A stretch of DNA of 6,186 nt, taken from NCBI GenBank assembly GCA_964517175.1, contig CAZFBU010000207.1:1-6186 (forward strand), written 5' to 3'. This document shows positions 1 through 6,045 of this stretch, piece by piece; position 1 is the first letter of the stretch; each line of letters begins with the position of its first letter. The position numbers and the translations under genes are program-made. The notes beneath the pieces are model-generated. The model saw only the letters and a program-made list of their open reading frames with translations. It did not search any database and was not told where the DNA came from. This DNA comes from JADJNW01 sp964517175 (lineage in GTDB: Bacteria; Bacteroidota; Bacteroidia; Chitinophagales; Saprospiraceae).

Positions 1-588
1 ACGACCGAGGCGACGAGAGACGGAAAAGCGACGACCGAAGTAACCGGAGGCACACCCAATTACACCTATCAATGGTCGAATGGAGAAACGGTAGCCGCCG
101 CACAAGAGCTAACGATCGGCTCGCACACGGTCACCATCACCGATGCCAATGGTTGCCAGGCGACAACACTGGTCGATATTCCAAAGCGAATTTTGCCCGA
201 GCTGACGCTGGACATGATCAAGTCCGGAGAGCCCATGCGGATTGAGTCGTTGCAATTCGATGCCGATAGTACCAATATCAATGAGCAATCCGAGCCGGTG
301 TTAATTGAATTATTCAACTTCCTGGAAGACAATCCAACGCTGGTCGTGGAAATCGGCGGTCACACCAATGGATTGCCACCGGCTGATTATTGCGATCGCA
401 TTTCTACCGAACGCGCCAAAGCCGTTTCCGATTATCTGATCGACAAAGGGATCAATCCAAAACGTTTGTTCCACAAGGGCTACGGCAAACGCTTCCCCAT
501 TGCTTCGGATGATACGCCGGAAGGCAGGCAAAAAAATCAGCGGGTAGAAATCCGGTTTTTAAGCCTTACCGATGATGGTGACGGATAA
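1..588 (+). CDS. C-terminal part of a SprB-repeat / OmpA-family envelope protein (5' end outside window)
   Basis: The reading frame is open from base 1 to the TAA at 586-588. The visible 195 residues are the C-terminus of a longer protein with no start in the window. Residues about 8-60 resemble the SprB repeat, a PKD-like beta-sandwich of Bacteroidota surface proteins, with landmarks GGTPNYTYQWSNG and TVTITDANGC. Residues about 77-190 form an OmpA C-terminal domain, with GHTNG, STERAKAV, a GYGK segment and GRQKNQRVEI. This domain normally binds peptidoglycan non-covalently in the periplasm. The conserved Arg of the LSxxRA motif is present (R138), but the usual Asp of the GHTD motif is Asn (N123). 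The chain ends soon after the OmpA domain, so there is no type IX secretion C-terminal sorting domain. The likely role is anchoring or scaffolding in the outer membrane and periplasm. The exact function is unknown because the N-terminus is missing. Confidence 0.9.
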   Translation, partial: TTEATRDGKATTEVTGGTPNYTYQWSNGETVAAAQELTIGSHTVTITDANGCQATTLVDIPKRILPELTLDMIKSGEPMRIESLQFDADSTNINEQSEPVLIELFNFLEDNPTLVVEIGGHTNGLPPADYCDRISTERAKAVSDYLIDKGINPKRLFHKGYGKRFPIASDDTPEGRQKNQRVEIRFLSLTDDGDG

Positions 589-590
589 AA

Positions 591-1232
591 TCATGGGGTA
601 AGTTGCCGCAATCGTTGCAGCTTATCCCGTAAACGTTCCGCCTCTTTTTGCACGAAATGTTGATTAATTTCAGTCAAATCTTCAATTCTTGTCAACGCTT
701 CCAAGCCGCTCATGCGCTGAATGACAGACTCCGTGGTCGGATGTTCTTTGCCGTTGAAAATCAGCGCGGCAATGGGAATATTGCGCCGTTGCAAAGCTTC
801 AATGCTGAGCAGGGTATGATTGATACTCCCCAGGTAATGCCGTGAAACCAGCACCACCGGCAGACCCAGGCGCGCGATCAGATCGATGATGCAATCCTGA
901 TTATTCAGGGGTACCATCAGTCCGCCAGCCCCTTCGGCGAGCAAAAAATTATCGGTTTCCGGCAGGTGAAAGCGGTCCAGCCTGATTTGCACACCGTCAA
1001 TTTCCGCTGCTGCGTGGGGCGACATGGGCGTGTGCAGGCGATAGGTTTCCGGGTGAAATTTTGTCTTCGAATTGCTGATCCAGCGTTGCACTTTCATCGT
1101 ATCCGTATTATCCAGATCGCCGGATTGCACCGGCTTCCAGTAATCCGCCTCCAGCGCTTCGGTCAGGATAGCCGAGGCCACCGTTTTGCCGATTTCCGTT
1201 CCAATGCCTGTTACAAAAACTCCTTTACGCAT
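591..1232 (-). CDS. bioD: ATP-dependent dethiobiotin synthetase
   Basis: BioD closes the ureido ring of dethiobiotin from 7,8-diaminononanoate, CO2 and ATP in the cytoplasm, the penultimate step of biotin synthesis. The 213-residue product has the family length. Visible motifs are the P-loop GIGTEIGKT (residues 9-17), the substrate-side WKPVQSG (32-38, K33), SPHAAA (71-76), EGAGG (100-104) and LGSINHT (134-140). I chose the ATG at 1232, which overlaps the bioF stop (1227-1225) by 8 bp. This is typical of translational coupling. An in-frame TTG three codons upstream (1241) would lengthen the overlap without adding conserved sequence. It lies directly downstream of bioF in one transcript. No Shine-Dalgarno sequence is visible, as is usual in Bacteroidota. 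Its stop lies 2 bp from that of the convergent OmpA-like gene. Confidence 0.95.
   Translation of the reverse strand: MRKGVFVTGIGTEIGKTVASAILTEALEADYWKPVQSGDLDNTDTMKVQRWISNSKTKFHPETYRLHTPMSPHAAAEIDGVQIRLDRFHLPETDNFLLAEGAGGLMVPLNNQDCIIDLIARLGLPVVLVSRHYLGSINHTLLSIEALQRRNIPIAALIFNGKEHPTTESVIQRMSGLEALTRIEDLTEINQHFVQKEAERLRDKLQRLRQLTP
595..628. terminator. Candidate hairpin at the convergent ompA-like/bioD 3' ends
   Basis: Bases 595-606 (GGGGTAAGTTGC) can pair with 617-628 (GCAGCTTATCCC), giving a 12-bp stem with two G-T pairs and a 10-nt loop. It starts 7 nt after the stop of the OmpA-like gene and covers the last codons of bioD. There is no T-run on the plus side. On the minus side a short TTTT (587-590) follows the stem. 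It could act as a weak terminator for bioD or as a 3'-end stabiliser, but this is uncertain because it overlaps coding sequence. Confidence 0.3.
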
Positions 1233-2334
1233 ATTTTGCAAGGTATAAATTGATCGTTTTGGCTAATTCCGAAATGTCCTGTTCTGAATTGAAGGCATGC
1301 AGGCAAATTCGCAACCGCTCCTCCCCCATCGGCACCGTCGGGTGCAGAATCGGGCGCACATCAAACCCCGCTGCCTGCACCGCCCGCGCGAATGCCTTTA
1401 CCCGATCATTTCCCGCCCAGATCAGGCACTGAATAGGGCTGCGACTTTCCACGAAATAGGATTTGTACTGCACACTCAATTGCTTTTTGAACAAGGAAAT
1501 ATTTTGATGGGTTCGCGATATAGAAAGATTATTCGGCAATTGCTCATAGGCAATTTGAATCGCCTGCAAGGTATGCAATGGCAACGCCGTAGTGTAAATA
1601 AAAGCCCGGGAAAAGTTGATCAGATACTGACGCAAAATACTGGAGCCCAGTACAATAGCGCCGTGACTGCCAATCGCTTTGCCAAAGGTATGAATCCGCG
1701 CCCAGACCTGCGCCTGCAGGTTTTGCTCCACGACCAGCCCCTCCCCATTTTCGCCGAAAACGCCATTGGAATGCGCCTCATCTACAATCAGATACGCATT
1801 ATTTTCCGCAGCTATCTGGCAAATTTGCCGTAAAGGCGCCTCGTCCCCATCCATCGAATAAATGCTTTCGACGACAATGAAAATCCTACCCGAAGCGCGC
1901 TGTATTTTCTTCTGTAAATCGGCAATATCATTGTGCAAAAACGAATAAGATTTGCTTTGCGACAAGCGAATGCCTTCCCGGATGGAAGCGTGCACCAACT
2001 GGTCGTACAAAATCGTGTCGTGGCGGGAAGCAATGCAGGACAGTAAACCGATATTGGCGACGTAGCCGGCGTTAAAAATCAAGCCACTGGGAGCATGATG
2101 AAAATCGGCGATCTGCTGTTCCAGTTGTTCCGCCAGGTCGCTATTCCCGGAAATCAGGCGCGAACCGGTAGCGCCACCCGAAGCAGCCGATACCCCCGCC
2201 ATCGAACGCGCGAAGCCCAGGTAATCATTCGAGCAAAAATCTACCAGATTGCGCGCAGCAGGCAGCTCCCGCAAAGCATTTTGCGCCCGGCGCTCTTCCA
2301 GTTTTTGTTGTAAAAAATCTTCGTTCATCGCCAT
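1225..2334 (-). CDS. bioF: 8-amino-7-oxononanoate synthase
   Basis: BioF is a PLP-dependent alpha-oxoamine synthase. It condenses pimeloyl thioester with L-alanine to give 8-amino-7-oxononanoate, the first step of the biotin ring pathway. Numbering from the chosen start (369 aa), the sequence shows FCSNDYLG (33-40), GATGSRLISG (54-63), FNAGYVAN (87-94), the PLP-stacking His in VHAS (H115), DEAHSNG (D185, H188) and the Schiff-base lysine in HTFGKAIGSHGA (K219). Two ATGs, at 2334 and 2328, are both plausible. The frame stays open to an ATG at 2406, but that would add 24 basic residues unlike the family, leave 2 bp to the divergent gene and absorb the promoter, so I rejected it. Related enzymes of the family are KBL, SPT and ALAS, but the bioD partner supports BioF. 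Confidence 0.95.
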   Translation of the reverse strand: MAMNEDFLQQKLEERRAQNALRELPAARNLVDFCSNDYLGFARSMAGVSAASGGATGSRLISGNSDLAEQLEQQIADFHHAPSGLIFNAGYVANIGLLSCIASRHDTILYDQLVHASIREGIRLSQSKSYSFLHNDIADLQKKIQRASGRIFIVVESIYSMDGDEAPLRQICQIAAENNAYLIVDEAHSNGVFGENGEGLVVEQNLQAQVWARIHTFGKAIGSHGAIVLGSSILRQYLINFSRAFIYTTALPLHTLQAIQIAYEQLPNNLSISRTHQNISLFKKQLSVQYKSYFVESRSPIQCLIWAGNDRVKAFARAVQAAGFDVRPILHPTVPMGEERLRICLHAFNSEQDISELAKTINLYLAKYA

Positions 2335-2355
2335 CTTATCGGTTTTATCCTTCAC

Positions 2356-2370
2356 AGATTTGGCAAATCT
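2356..2370. promoter_or_regulatory. 15-bp palindrome in the bioF/DUF72 divergent promoter (candidate operator)
   Basis: AGATTTG-G-CAAATCT is a perfect 7+1+7 inverted repeat in the 74-bp gap between the two divergent genes. It overlaps the candidate bioF -7 element (minus strand, 2371-2364) and the candidate -33 TTTG of the DUF72 gene (2359-2362). A protein bound here could control both directions. Part of the symmetry is explained by the two TTTG cores facing each other, so operator function is inference. Confidence 0.4.
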
Positions 2371-2392
2371 ACGGCGCGAAATTTTATATTTG
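2359..2392 (+). promoter_or_regulatory. Candidate promoter of the DUF72 gene
   Basis: TATATTTG at 2385-2392 matches the Bacteroidota TAnnTTTG -7 element exactly. TTTG at 2359-2362 serves as the -33 element with a 22-bp spacer, slightly longer than the usual 19-21. The expected transcript start near 2399 leaves only about 10 nt before the ATG at 2409. Confidence 0.55.
2364..2371 (-). promoter_or_regulatory. Candidate bioFD promoter -7 element
   Basis: Read on the minus strand the bases are TAGATTTG, an exact match to the Bacteroidota -7 consensus TAnnTTTG. Transcription would start near 2357, giving a leader of about 23 nt to the bioF ATG at 2334. The -33 region on this strand is only a T-run (TTTTTTAC), so it is weak. 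Confidence 0.55.
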
Positions 2393-2408
2393 TAAAAAAC
2401 AGCCATTC

Positions 2409-3323
2409 ATGAAGTTTGGAAAATTGCCGGACGTATCCGATATCGACTTCACGCTTCCAGCGGACGCAGCGATCACCAATCCGGTTTTACAACAATATGC
2501 TTTCGAGCAAAAGCAATGGAATTTTTACATTGGCGCGACGGGCTGGAGCATGAAAGAATGGGTGGGCACGGTCTATCCGGCTGGCACGAAGCAGCGAGAT
2601 TACCTGCGGCATTACGCCCGGCAGTTCAACACCATCGAACTGAACACCACGCACTATCGCATTCCCACCTTTTCGACGATTGAAAAATGGTACAATGAGT
2701 CAACCCCGGATTTCAAATTTTGCCCGAAGATTCCGCAAACCATCAGCCACAGCCGCGACCTGGGTTTGCGTGGCGACCAGATCACCCTGTTCTGCGATGC
2801 CGCCGCCGGTTTGCAGGAAAAACTCGGCTGTTGCTTCCTGCAATTACCGCCTTATTTCGACGCGGATAAACTACCTGCTCTGGACGCTTTTTTGCAACGA
2901 TTTCCAAAGGAAATTTCACTCGCCATCGAAGTGCGGCACGAAAGCTGGTTTGATCATCCGGAAAATACCGAGAAGCTTTTTGCCACGCTCACGGAGCATC
3001 AAACCTCGACCGTTCTGACCGACGTAGCCGGGCGGCGCGACGTGTTGCACATGGGCTTGACCACCGGCACAGCGATGGTGCGCTTTGTCGGCAATGGCTT
3101 ACACCCCAGCGATTACACCCGGCTGGATGAATGGGTGCAGCGCATTACCCAATGGTTTGAGCAGGGCTTATCCGAGGTCTATTTTTTCACGCACGAACCC
3201 GATAATGTTCAGGCGCCGGAAATCGCAGCTTACTTGTTGAAGTCATTGCAAAAAGACAAGCGTATGCAAACGCGAGGACCAAAACTGAACGAAAACTCCG
3301 GGCAACAAATCAGCTTGTTCTAG
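2409..3323 (+). CDS. DUF72 (YecE-like) family protein
   Basis: The 304-residue protein belongs to the DUF72/YecE family of TIM-barrel-like proteins of unknown biochemical activity. Landmarks are IGATGWSMKEW (41-51) and YPAGT (56-60), FNTIELNTTHYRIP (73-86), FKFCPKIPQTISH (103-115 approx.), FLQLPPYF (143-150), IEVRHESWF (173-181), VRFVGNG (224-230) and VYFFTHEPDN (257-266). A charged tail then ends in QISLF. About 38 residues precede the barrel, an N-terminal extension relative to short YecE proteins. There is no signal peptide, so it is probably cytoplasmic. It is divergent from bioF and co-directional with ppk1, but the 47-bp gap holding a promoter argues against a tight operon. No specific reaction can be assigned. 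Confidence 0.92.
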   Translation: MKFGKLPDVSDIDFTLPADAAITNPVLQQYAFEQKQWNFYIGATGWSMKEWVGTVYPAGTKQRDYLRHYARQFNTIELNTTHYRIPTFSTIEKWYNESTPDFKFCPKIPQTISHSRDLGLRGDQITLFCDAAAGLQEKLGCCFLQLPPYFDADKLPALDAFLQRFPKEISLAIEVRHESWFDHPENTEKLFATLTEHQTSTVLTDVAGRRDVLHMGLTTGTAMVRFVGNGLHPSDYTRLDEWVQRITQWFEQGLSEVYFFTHEPDNVQAPEIAAYLLKSLQKDKRMQTRGPKLNENSGQQISLF

Positions 3324-3332
3324 CAAAAATTG

Positions 3333-3340
3333 TAAATTTG
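3333..3340 (+). promoter_or_regulatory. Candidate ppk1 promoter -7 element
   Basis: TAAATTTG in the 47-bp gap between the DUF72 gene and ppk1 matches TAnnTTTG exactly. Transcription would start near 3347, about 24 nt before the GTG. The only upstream TTG (3315-3317) sits 15 bp away, too close for a good -33 element. No intrinsic terminator is visible in the gap, so read-through from the DUF72 gene is also possible. Confidence 0.45.
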
Positions 3341-3370
3341 GATTCCTTTTAAATTTCAAACACCCAAATC

Positions 3371-5479
3371 GTGACCAGACCGCGCGTTATCATCAACAAA
3401 AGTTTGCTGTTTGCCGAAGACGAACTGCCCTATATTCATCGGGATATCAGTTGGTTATCTTTCAACTATCGCGTACTGCAGGAAGCCATGGACCCCGGCG
3501 TGCCTTTATTCGAACGACTCAAGTTCCTGGCAATCTATTCTTCCAATCTCGACGAATTTTTCCGGGTGCGCATGGCCAATCATCGCAACCTGCTCCGCGT
3601 TGGCAAAAAAACCAAACGCGAACTGGAAATTTCCCCGAAGGTAACCGTTCGGGAAATCCAGCGGCTCGTCAATAAGCAGCAGGAAAAGTTTAATGAAATA
3701 TTTGAAAAACAGATTATCCCGGAACTCAGTAAACACAACATCAACATTCTGCGCCGTCTGAATTTGAAAGATGAACAAAAAGAATTCGTGGAAGCATATT
3801 TTCGCGACCACATGCTCCCGTTTGTGCAGCCGGTACTGCTGGTGGGCAAAAAAATCCGCCCTTTTTTGAATAATGCTTCGCTCTACCTGACGGTTTTCAT
3901 GCAGGACAAAAATGACCCCGAGGCTTCTTACGAGTATGCCATCGTCAAAATCCCATCCGATCATCTGCCGCGCTTCCTGAAGCTACCGTCCGCAAAAGAC
4001 CAACACGACCTCATCATTCTGGACGACATCGTCCGGCACAGCGTCTCCTGGATGTTTCCGGGCTACGATATTCTCGATACCTATTCTATCAAACTCACAC
4101 GCGACGCAGAACTGTACATCGACGATGAATTCTCCGGAGATCTCATTCAGAAGATCAAAGAAAGCCTGACCAAACGGCACGTCGGGCCTGCTTCCAGATT
4201 TGTGTATGACCGCGAAATGCCATCCGAGCTTTTGGACTTTCTGATGGATGTTTTTGAACTCGATAAACATGACCTTCTGCGCGAAGGACGCTATCATAAC
4301 AATTTTGACTTTTTCAAATTTCCCGATTTCGGACTGGCTTATCTGAAAAACCAGCCACTGCCACCACTGCCCTACCGGCCGCTCGAAAACGCCGCAGACT
4401 TTTTCCAAACTATCAAGGAGAAAGACCGAATGATATTTGTACCCTATCATTCCTATTTTTCTGTTATCCGATTCTTCGAAGAGGCTGCTCGCGACCCCAA
4501 GGTCACGCATATAAAAATTGTGCATTACCGGGTTGCCAAAAATTCCCGCATCATGCAGGCGCTCATGGACGCGGTGAAGGCGGGCAAGCAGGTATCGGTA
4601 TTCATTGAGGTGAAAGCCCGCTTCGACGAAGAAGCCAACCTCGAATGGGGCGAAAAGCTGGAGCAAGCCGGCGTGAATGTGCAGTACAGTTTTCCGGGCA
4701 TTAAGGTGCACTCCAAACTGGCGCTGGTAAGGCGCATGGAGATGCGCAACGCCAGGCTTTATGCGTACCTGTCCACCGGAAATTTCCATGAAGATACCGC
4801 CAAAGTATATACCGATTTTGGGTTGTTCACTGCCGACGAGCGCATTACCGGCGAAGTGGCGCGCATTTTTTCTTTCCTGGAAACTGTAAAGCTGCCGATG
4901 CACGACTTTGAGCACCTGTTGGTTGGCAAATTCAACCTGCGTTCGGGGCTGGAGGCATTGATTGATTTTGAAATAGCGCAGGCCAAAGAAGGTAAGACCG
5001 CCGAAATGATCCTGAAAATGAACAGCATCCAGGATTTGCCGATGATCAAAAAACTGTACGAAGCCAGTCAGGCGGGCGTGAAAATCAAGCTCATCGTGCG
5101 GGGCATCTGCTGCCTGGTACCCGGCGTACAGGGACTGAGTGAAAACATTGAAGCCATTAGCATTGTCGATCGTTTTCTGGAGCATGCGCGGGTGTTCATC
5201 TTCCATCACGGGGGCGAAAATTTAACCTACCTTTCTTCAGCCGACTGGATGGTACGAAACCTGACCTACCGGGTAGAAACGGCGTTTCCGATTTATGATG
5301 AAGACCTGAAGCAGGAAATTCACGATTTCATGCAAATTCAACTGAACGATAACGTAAAAGCCCGGATATTGGATAGCGACCTCGCCAATCAATATCGCAA
5401 AAACGGCTCGGACATTGCCATCCGCTCGCAGTTGGAAACCTACTACTACATCAAGCGAAGAATCGAATACCAGCAATAA
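3371..5479 (+). CDS. ppk1: Polyphosphate kinase 1
   Basis: PPK1 reversibly moves the gamma-phosphate of ATP onto inorganic polyphosphate. The 702-residue length and the domain order (N-terminal, head, then two phospholipase-D-like catalytic domains) are standard. Landmarks are YIHRDISWLSFN (21-32), SSNLDEFF with the ATP-contacting N59, and YRV and KARFDEEANLEW with R387 and R417, which match E. coli R375 and R405. The autophosphorylated histidine lies in GIKVHSKL (H447, E. coli H435). LIVRGICCLVPG has R577 (E. coli R564), and LEHARVF has H605 (E. coli H592). YLSSADWMVRNL follows. The offsets to E. coli stay at 12-13 residues, so no indel disturbs the active site. The start is GTG: an in-frame TAA at 3350-3352 lies upstream and the next ATG (M40) would cut into the N-domain. 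No ppx or ppk2 is adjacent. Confidence 0.97.
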   Translation: MTRPRVIINKSLLFAEDELPYIHRDISWLSFNYRVLQEAMDPGVPLFERLKFLAIYSSNLDEFFRVRMANHRNLLRVGKKTKRELEISPKVTVREIQRLVNKQQEKFNEIFEKQIIPELSKHNINILRRLNLKDEQKEFVEAYFRDHMLPFVQPVLLVGKKIRPFLNNASLYLTVFMQDKNDPEASYEYAIVKIPSDHLPRFLKLPSAKDQHDLIILDDIVRHSVSWMFPGYDILDTYSIKLTRDAELYIDDEFSGDLIQKIKESLTKRHVGPASRFVYDREMPSELLDFLMDVFELDKHDLLREGRYHNNFDFFKFPDFGLAYLKNQPLPPLPYRPLENAADFFQTIKEKDRMIFVPYHSYFSVIRFFEEAARDPKVTHIKIVHYRVAKNSRIMQALMDAVKAGKQVSVFIEVKARFDEEANLEWGEKLEQAGVNVQYSFPGIKVHSKLALVRRMEMRNARLYAYLSTGNFHEDTAKVYTDFGLFTADERITGEVARIFSFLETVKLPMHDFEHLLVGKFNLRSGLEALIDFEIAQAKEGKTAEMILKMNSIQDLPMIKKLYEASQAGVKIKLIVRGICCLVPGVQGLSENIEAISIVDRFLEHARVFIFHHGGENLTYLSSADWMVRNLTYRVETAFPIYDEDLKQEIHDFMQIQLNDNVKARILDSDLANQYRKNGSDIAIRSQLETYYYIKRRIEYQQ

Positions 5480-5492
5480 GCTTCCACAAAAA

Positions 5493-5533
5493 CTTGCTTT
5501 TCAGCAAGCAGCAACGAAGCACGCACTTTTTTT
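5493..5533 (+). terminator. Weak candidate terminator downstream of ppk1
   Basis: A perfect 6-bp stem CTTGCT/AGCAAG (5493-5498 with 5503-5508) closes a TTTC loop 13 nt after the ppk1 stop. A run of seven T (5527-5533) follows only 18 nt later. The separation is unusual for an intrinsic terminator, so the call is weak. Confidence 0.3.
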
Positions 5534-5553
5534 GAAAAAATTCTAAAAAATAC

Positions 5554-5585
5554 TTGCTTCCTTAGGCTGAATCATCTTATATTTG
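5554..5585 (+). promoter_or_regulatory. Candidate promoter of tRNA-Gly
   Basis: TATATTTG at 5578-5585 is an exact TAnnTTTG -7 element, and TTG at 5554-5556 is a -33 core with a 21-bp spacer. The expected transcript start is near 5592, about 24 nt before the mature tRNA end. The position fits a stable-RNA promoter. Confidence 0.6.
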
Positions 5586-5615
5586 CATTCGCCAAAGCAA
5601 AACGGCAAGAAACAA

Positions 5616-5688
<73 letters not shown>

Positions 5689-5694
5689 CAAAAT

Positions 5695-5728
5695 AAGGTG
5701 TGAAAAGTTCACGCCTTTTTTTATTTTT
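5695..5728 (+). terminator. Intrinsic terminator after tRNA-Gly
   Basis: AAGGTGTGAA (5695-5704) pairs with TTCACGCCTT (5708-5717) with one G-T pair and a short AAG loop. A T-rich tract continues to 5728. It starts 6 nt after the tRNA, so tRNA-Gly is probably a single-gene transcript. Confidence 0.85.
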
Positions 5729-5792
5729 ACATCGTAGCATTTGTTCCGGTATTCCATTCAAAGCTTTAAACCTTGAACTTCAAACGCTACAC

Positions 5793-5880
5793 GCCCGGGT
5801 GGTGGAATGGTAGACACGCAGGACTTAAAATCCTGTGGGCAGTAATGCCCGTGTGGGTTCAAGTCCCACTCCGGGTACCA
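5793..5880 (+). tRNA. tRNA-Leu (anticodon UAA)
   Basis: This is a class II tRNA with a long variable arm. The acceptor is GCCCGGG with TCCGGGT, with G-T pairs at both ends (1-72 and 7-66). The D stem is GTG/CAC. The anticodon stem CAGGA/TCCTG has loop CTTAAAA, with anticodon TAA at 5826-5828. The variable stem is GGGC/GCCC around AGTAAT, and the T arm is GTGGG-TTCAAGT-CCCAC. The discriminator is A and the terminal CCA is encoded at 5878-5880, unlike the neighbouring tRNA-Gly. It reads UUA and probably UUG. Because a terminator separates it from tRNA-Gly, it should have its own promoter. In 5729-5792 I see only a TTTG at 5740-5743 and a poor -7 match (TAAACCTTG, 5767-5775). Confidence 0.96.
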
Positions 5881-5912
5881 AGCGGGGAAAACGCGTTTTC
5901 TCCGCTTTTTTT
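5881..5912 (+). terminator. Intrinsic terminator after tRNA-Leu
   Basis: AGCGGGGAAAA (5881-5891) pairs with TTTTCTCCGCT (5896-5906), an 11-bp stem with one G-T pair and a CGCG loop. T bases follow to 5912. It begins directly after the encoded CCA, so RNA processing and termination are closely spaced. Confidence 0.9.
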
Positions 5913-5942
5913 ATGGTACAAGCATTGAAACTGGACGCTGCA

Positions 5943-5968
5943 TATAGTTTGCCCCCTTGCAAGCTATA
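5943..5968 (+). repeat. Inverted repeat 1 of the array (hairpin)
   Basis: TATAGTTTGC (5943-5952) pairs with GCAAGCTATA (5959-5968): a 10-bp stem with one T-G pair around CCCCTT. It is the tightest hairpin in the array. Confidence 0.6.
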
Positions 5969-6008
5969 ATTCAACTACTGTTTCTACCTCCCCAAATTAT
6001 ATCTCGGA

Positions 6009-6045
6009 TATAGTTTACCCCCCTTCCGGAATACCCCAAACTATA
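6009..6045. repeat. Inverted repeat 2 of the array
   Basis: TATAGTTT (6009-6016) and AAACTATA (6038-6045) are perfect 8-bp inverted copies around a 21-nt C-rich loop. The equivalent place in the next unit has ATAGTTT (6120-6126) and AAATTAT (6148-6154), which still pair with one G-T. Confidence 0.55.

Noticed and set aside
2356..2400. Classical BirA operator for bioF
   Set aside because: No pair of long half-sites with the BirA-type spacing is visible. The palindrome found is short and has a 1-bp centre.
2335..2406. Upstream extension of bioF to the ATG at 2406 (24 extra residues)
   Set aside because: It would leave 2 bp to the divergent gene, overlap the promoter elements, and add a basic segment not matching the BioF N-terminus.
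3983..5209. 408-codon open frame on the minus strand, antisense to ppk1
   Set aside because: It lies wholly inside ppk1, whose protein is conserved throughout. The antisense translation is rich in F, H and Q with no recognisable domain and has no promoter or partner gene. It is a shadow of the codon use of ppk1.
5943..5951. TATAGTTTG as a Bacteroidota -7 promoter element
   Set aside because: It has three bases between TA and TTTG where two are required, and most other copies in the array lack the final G.
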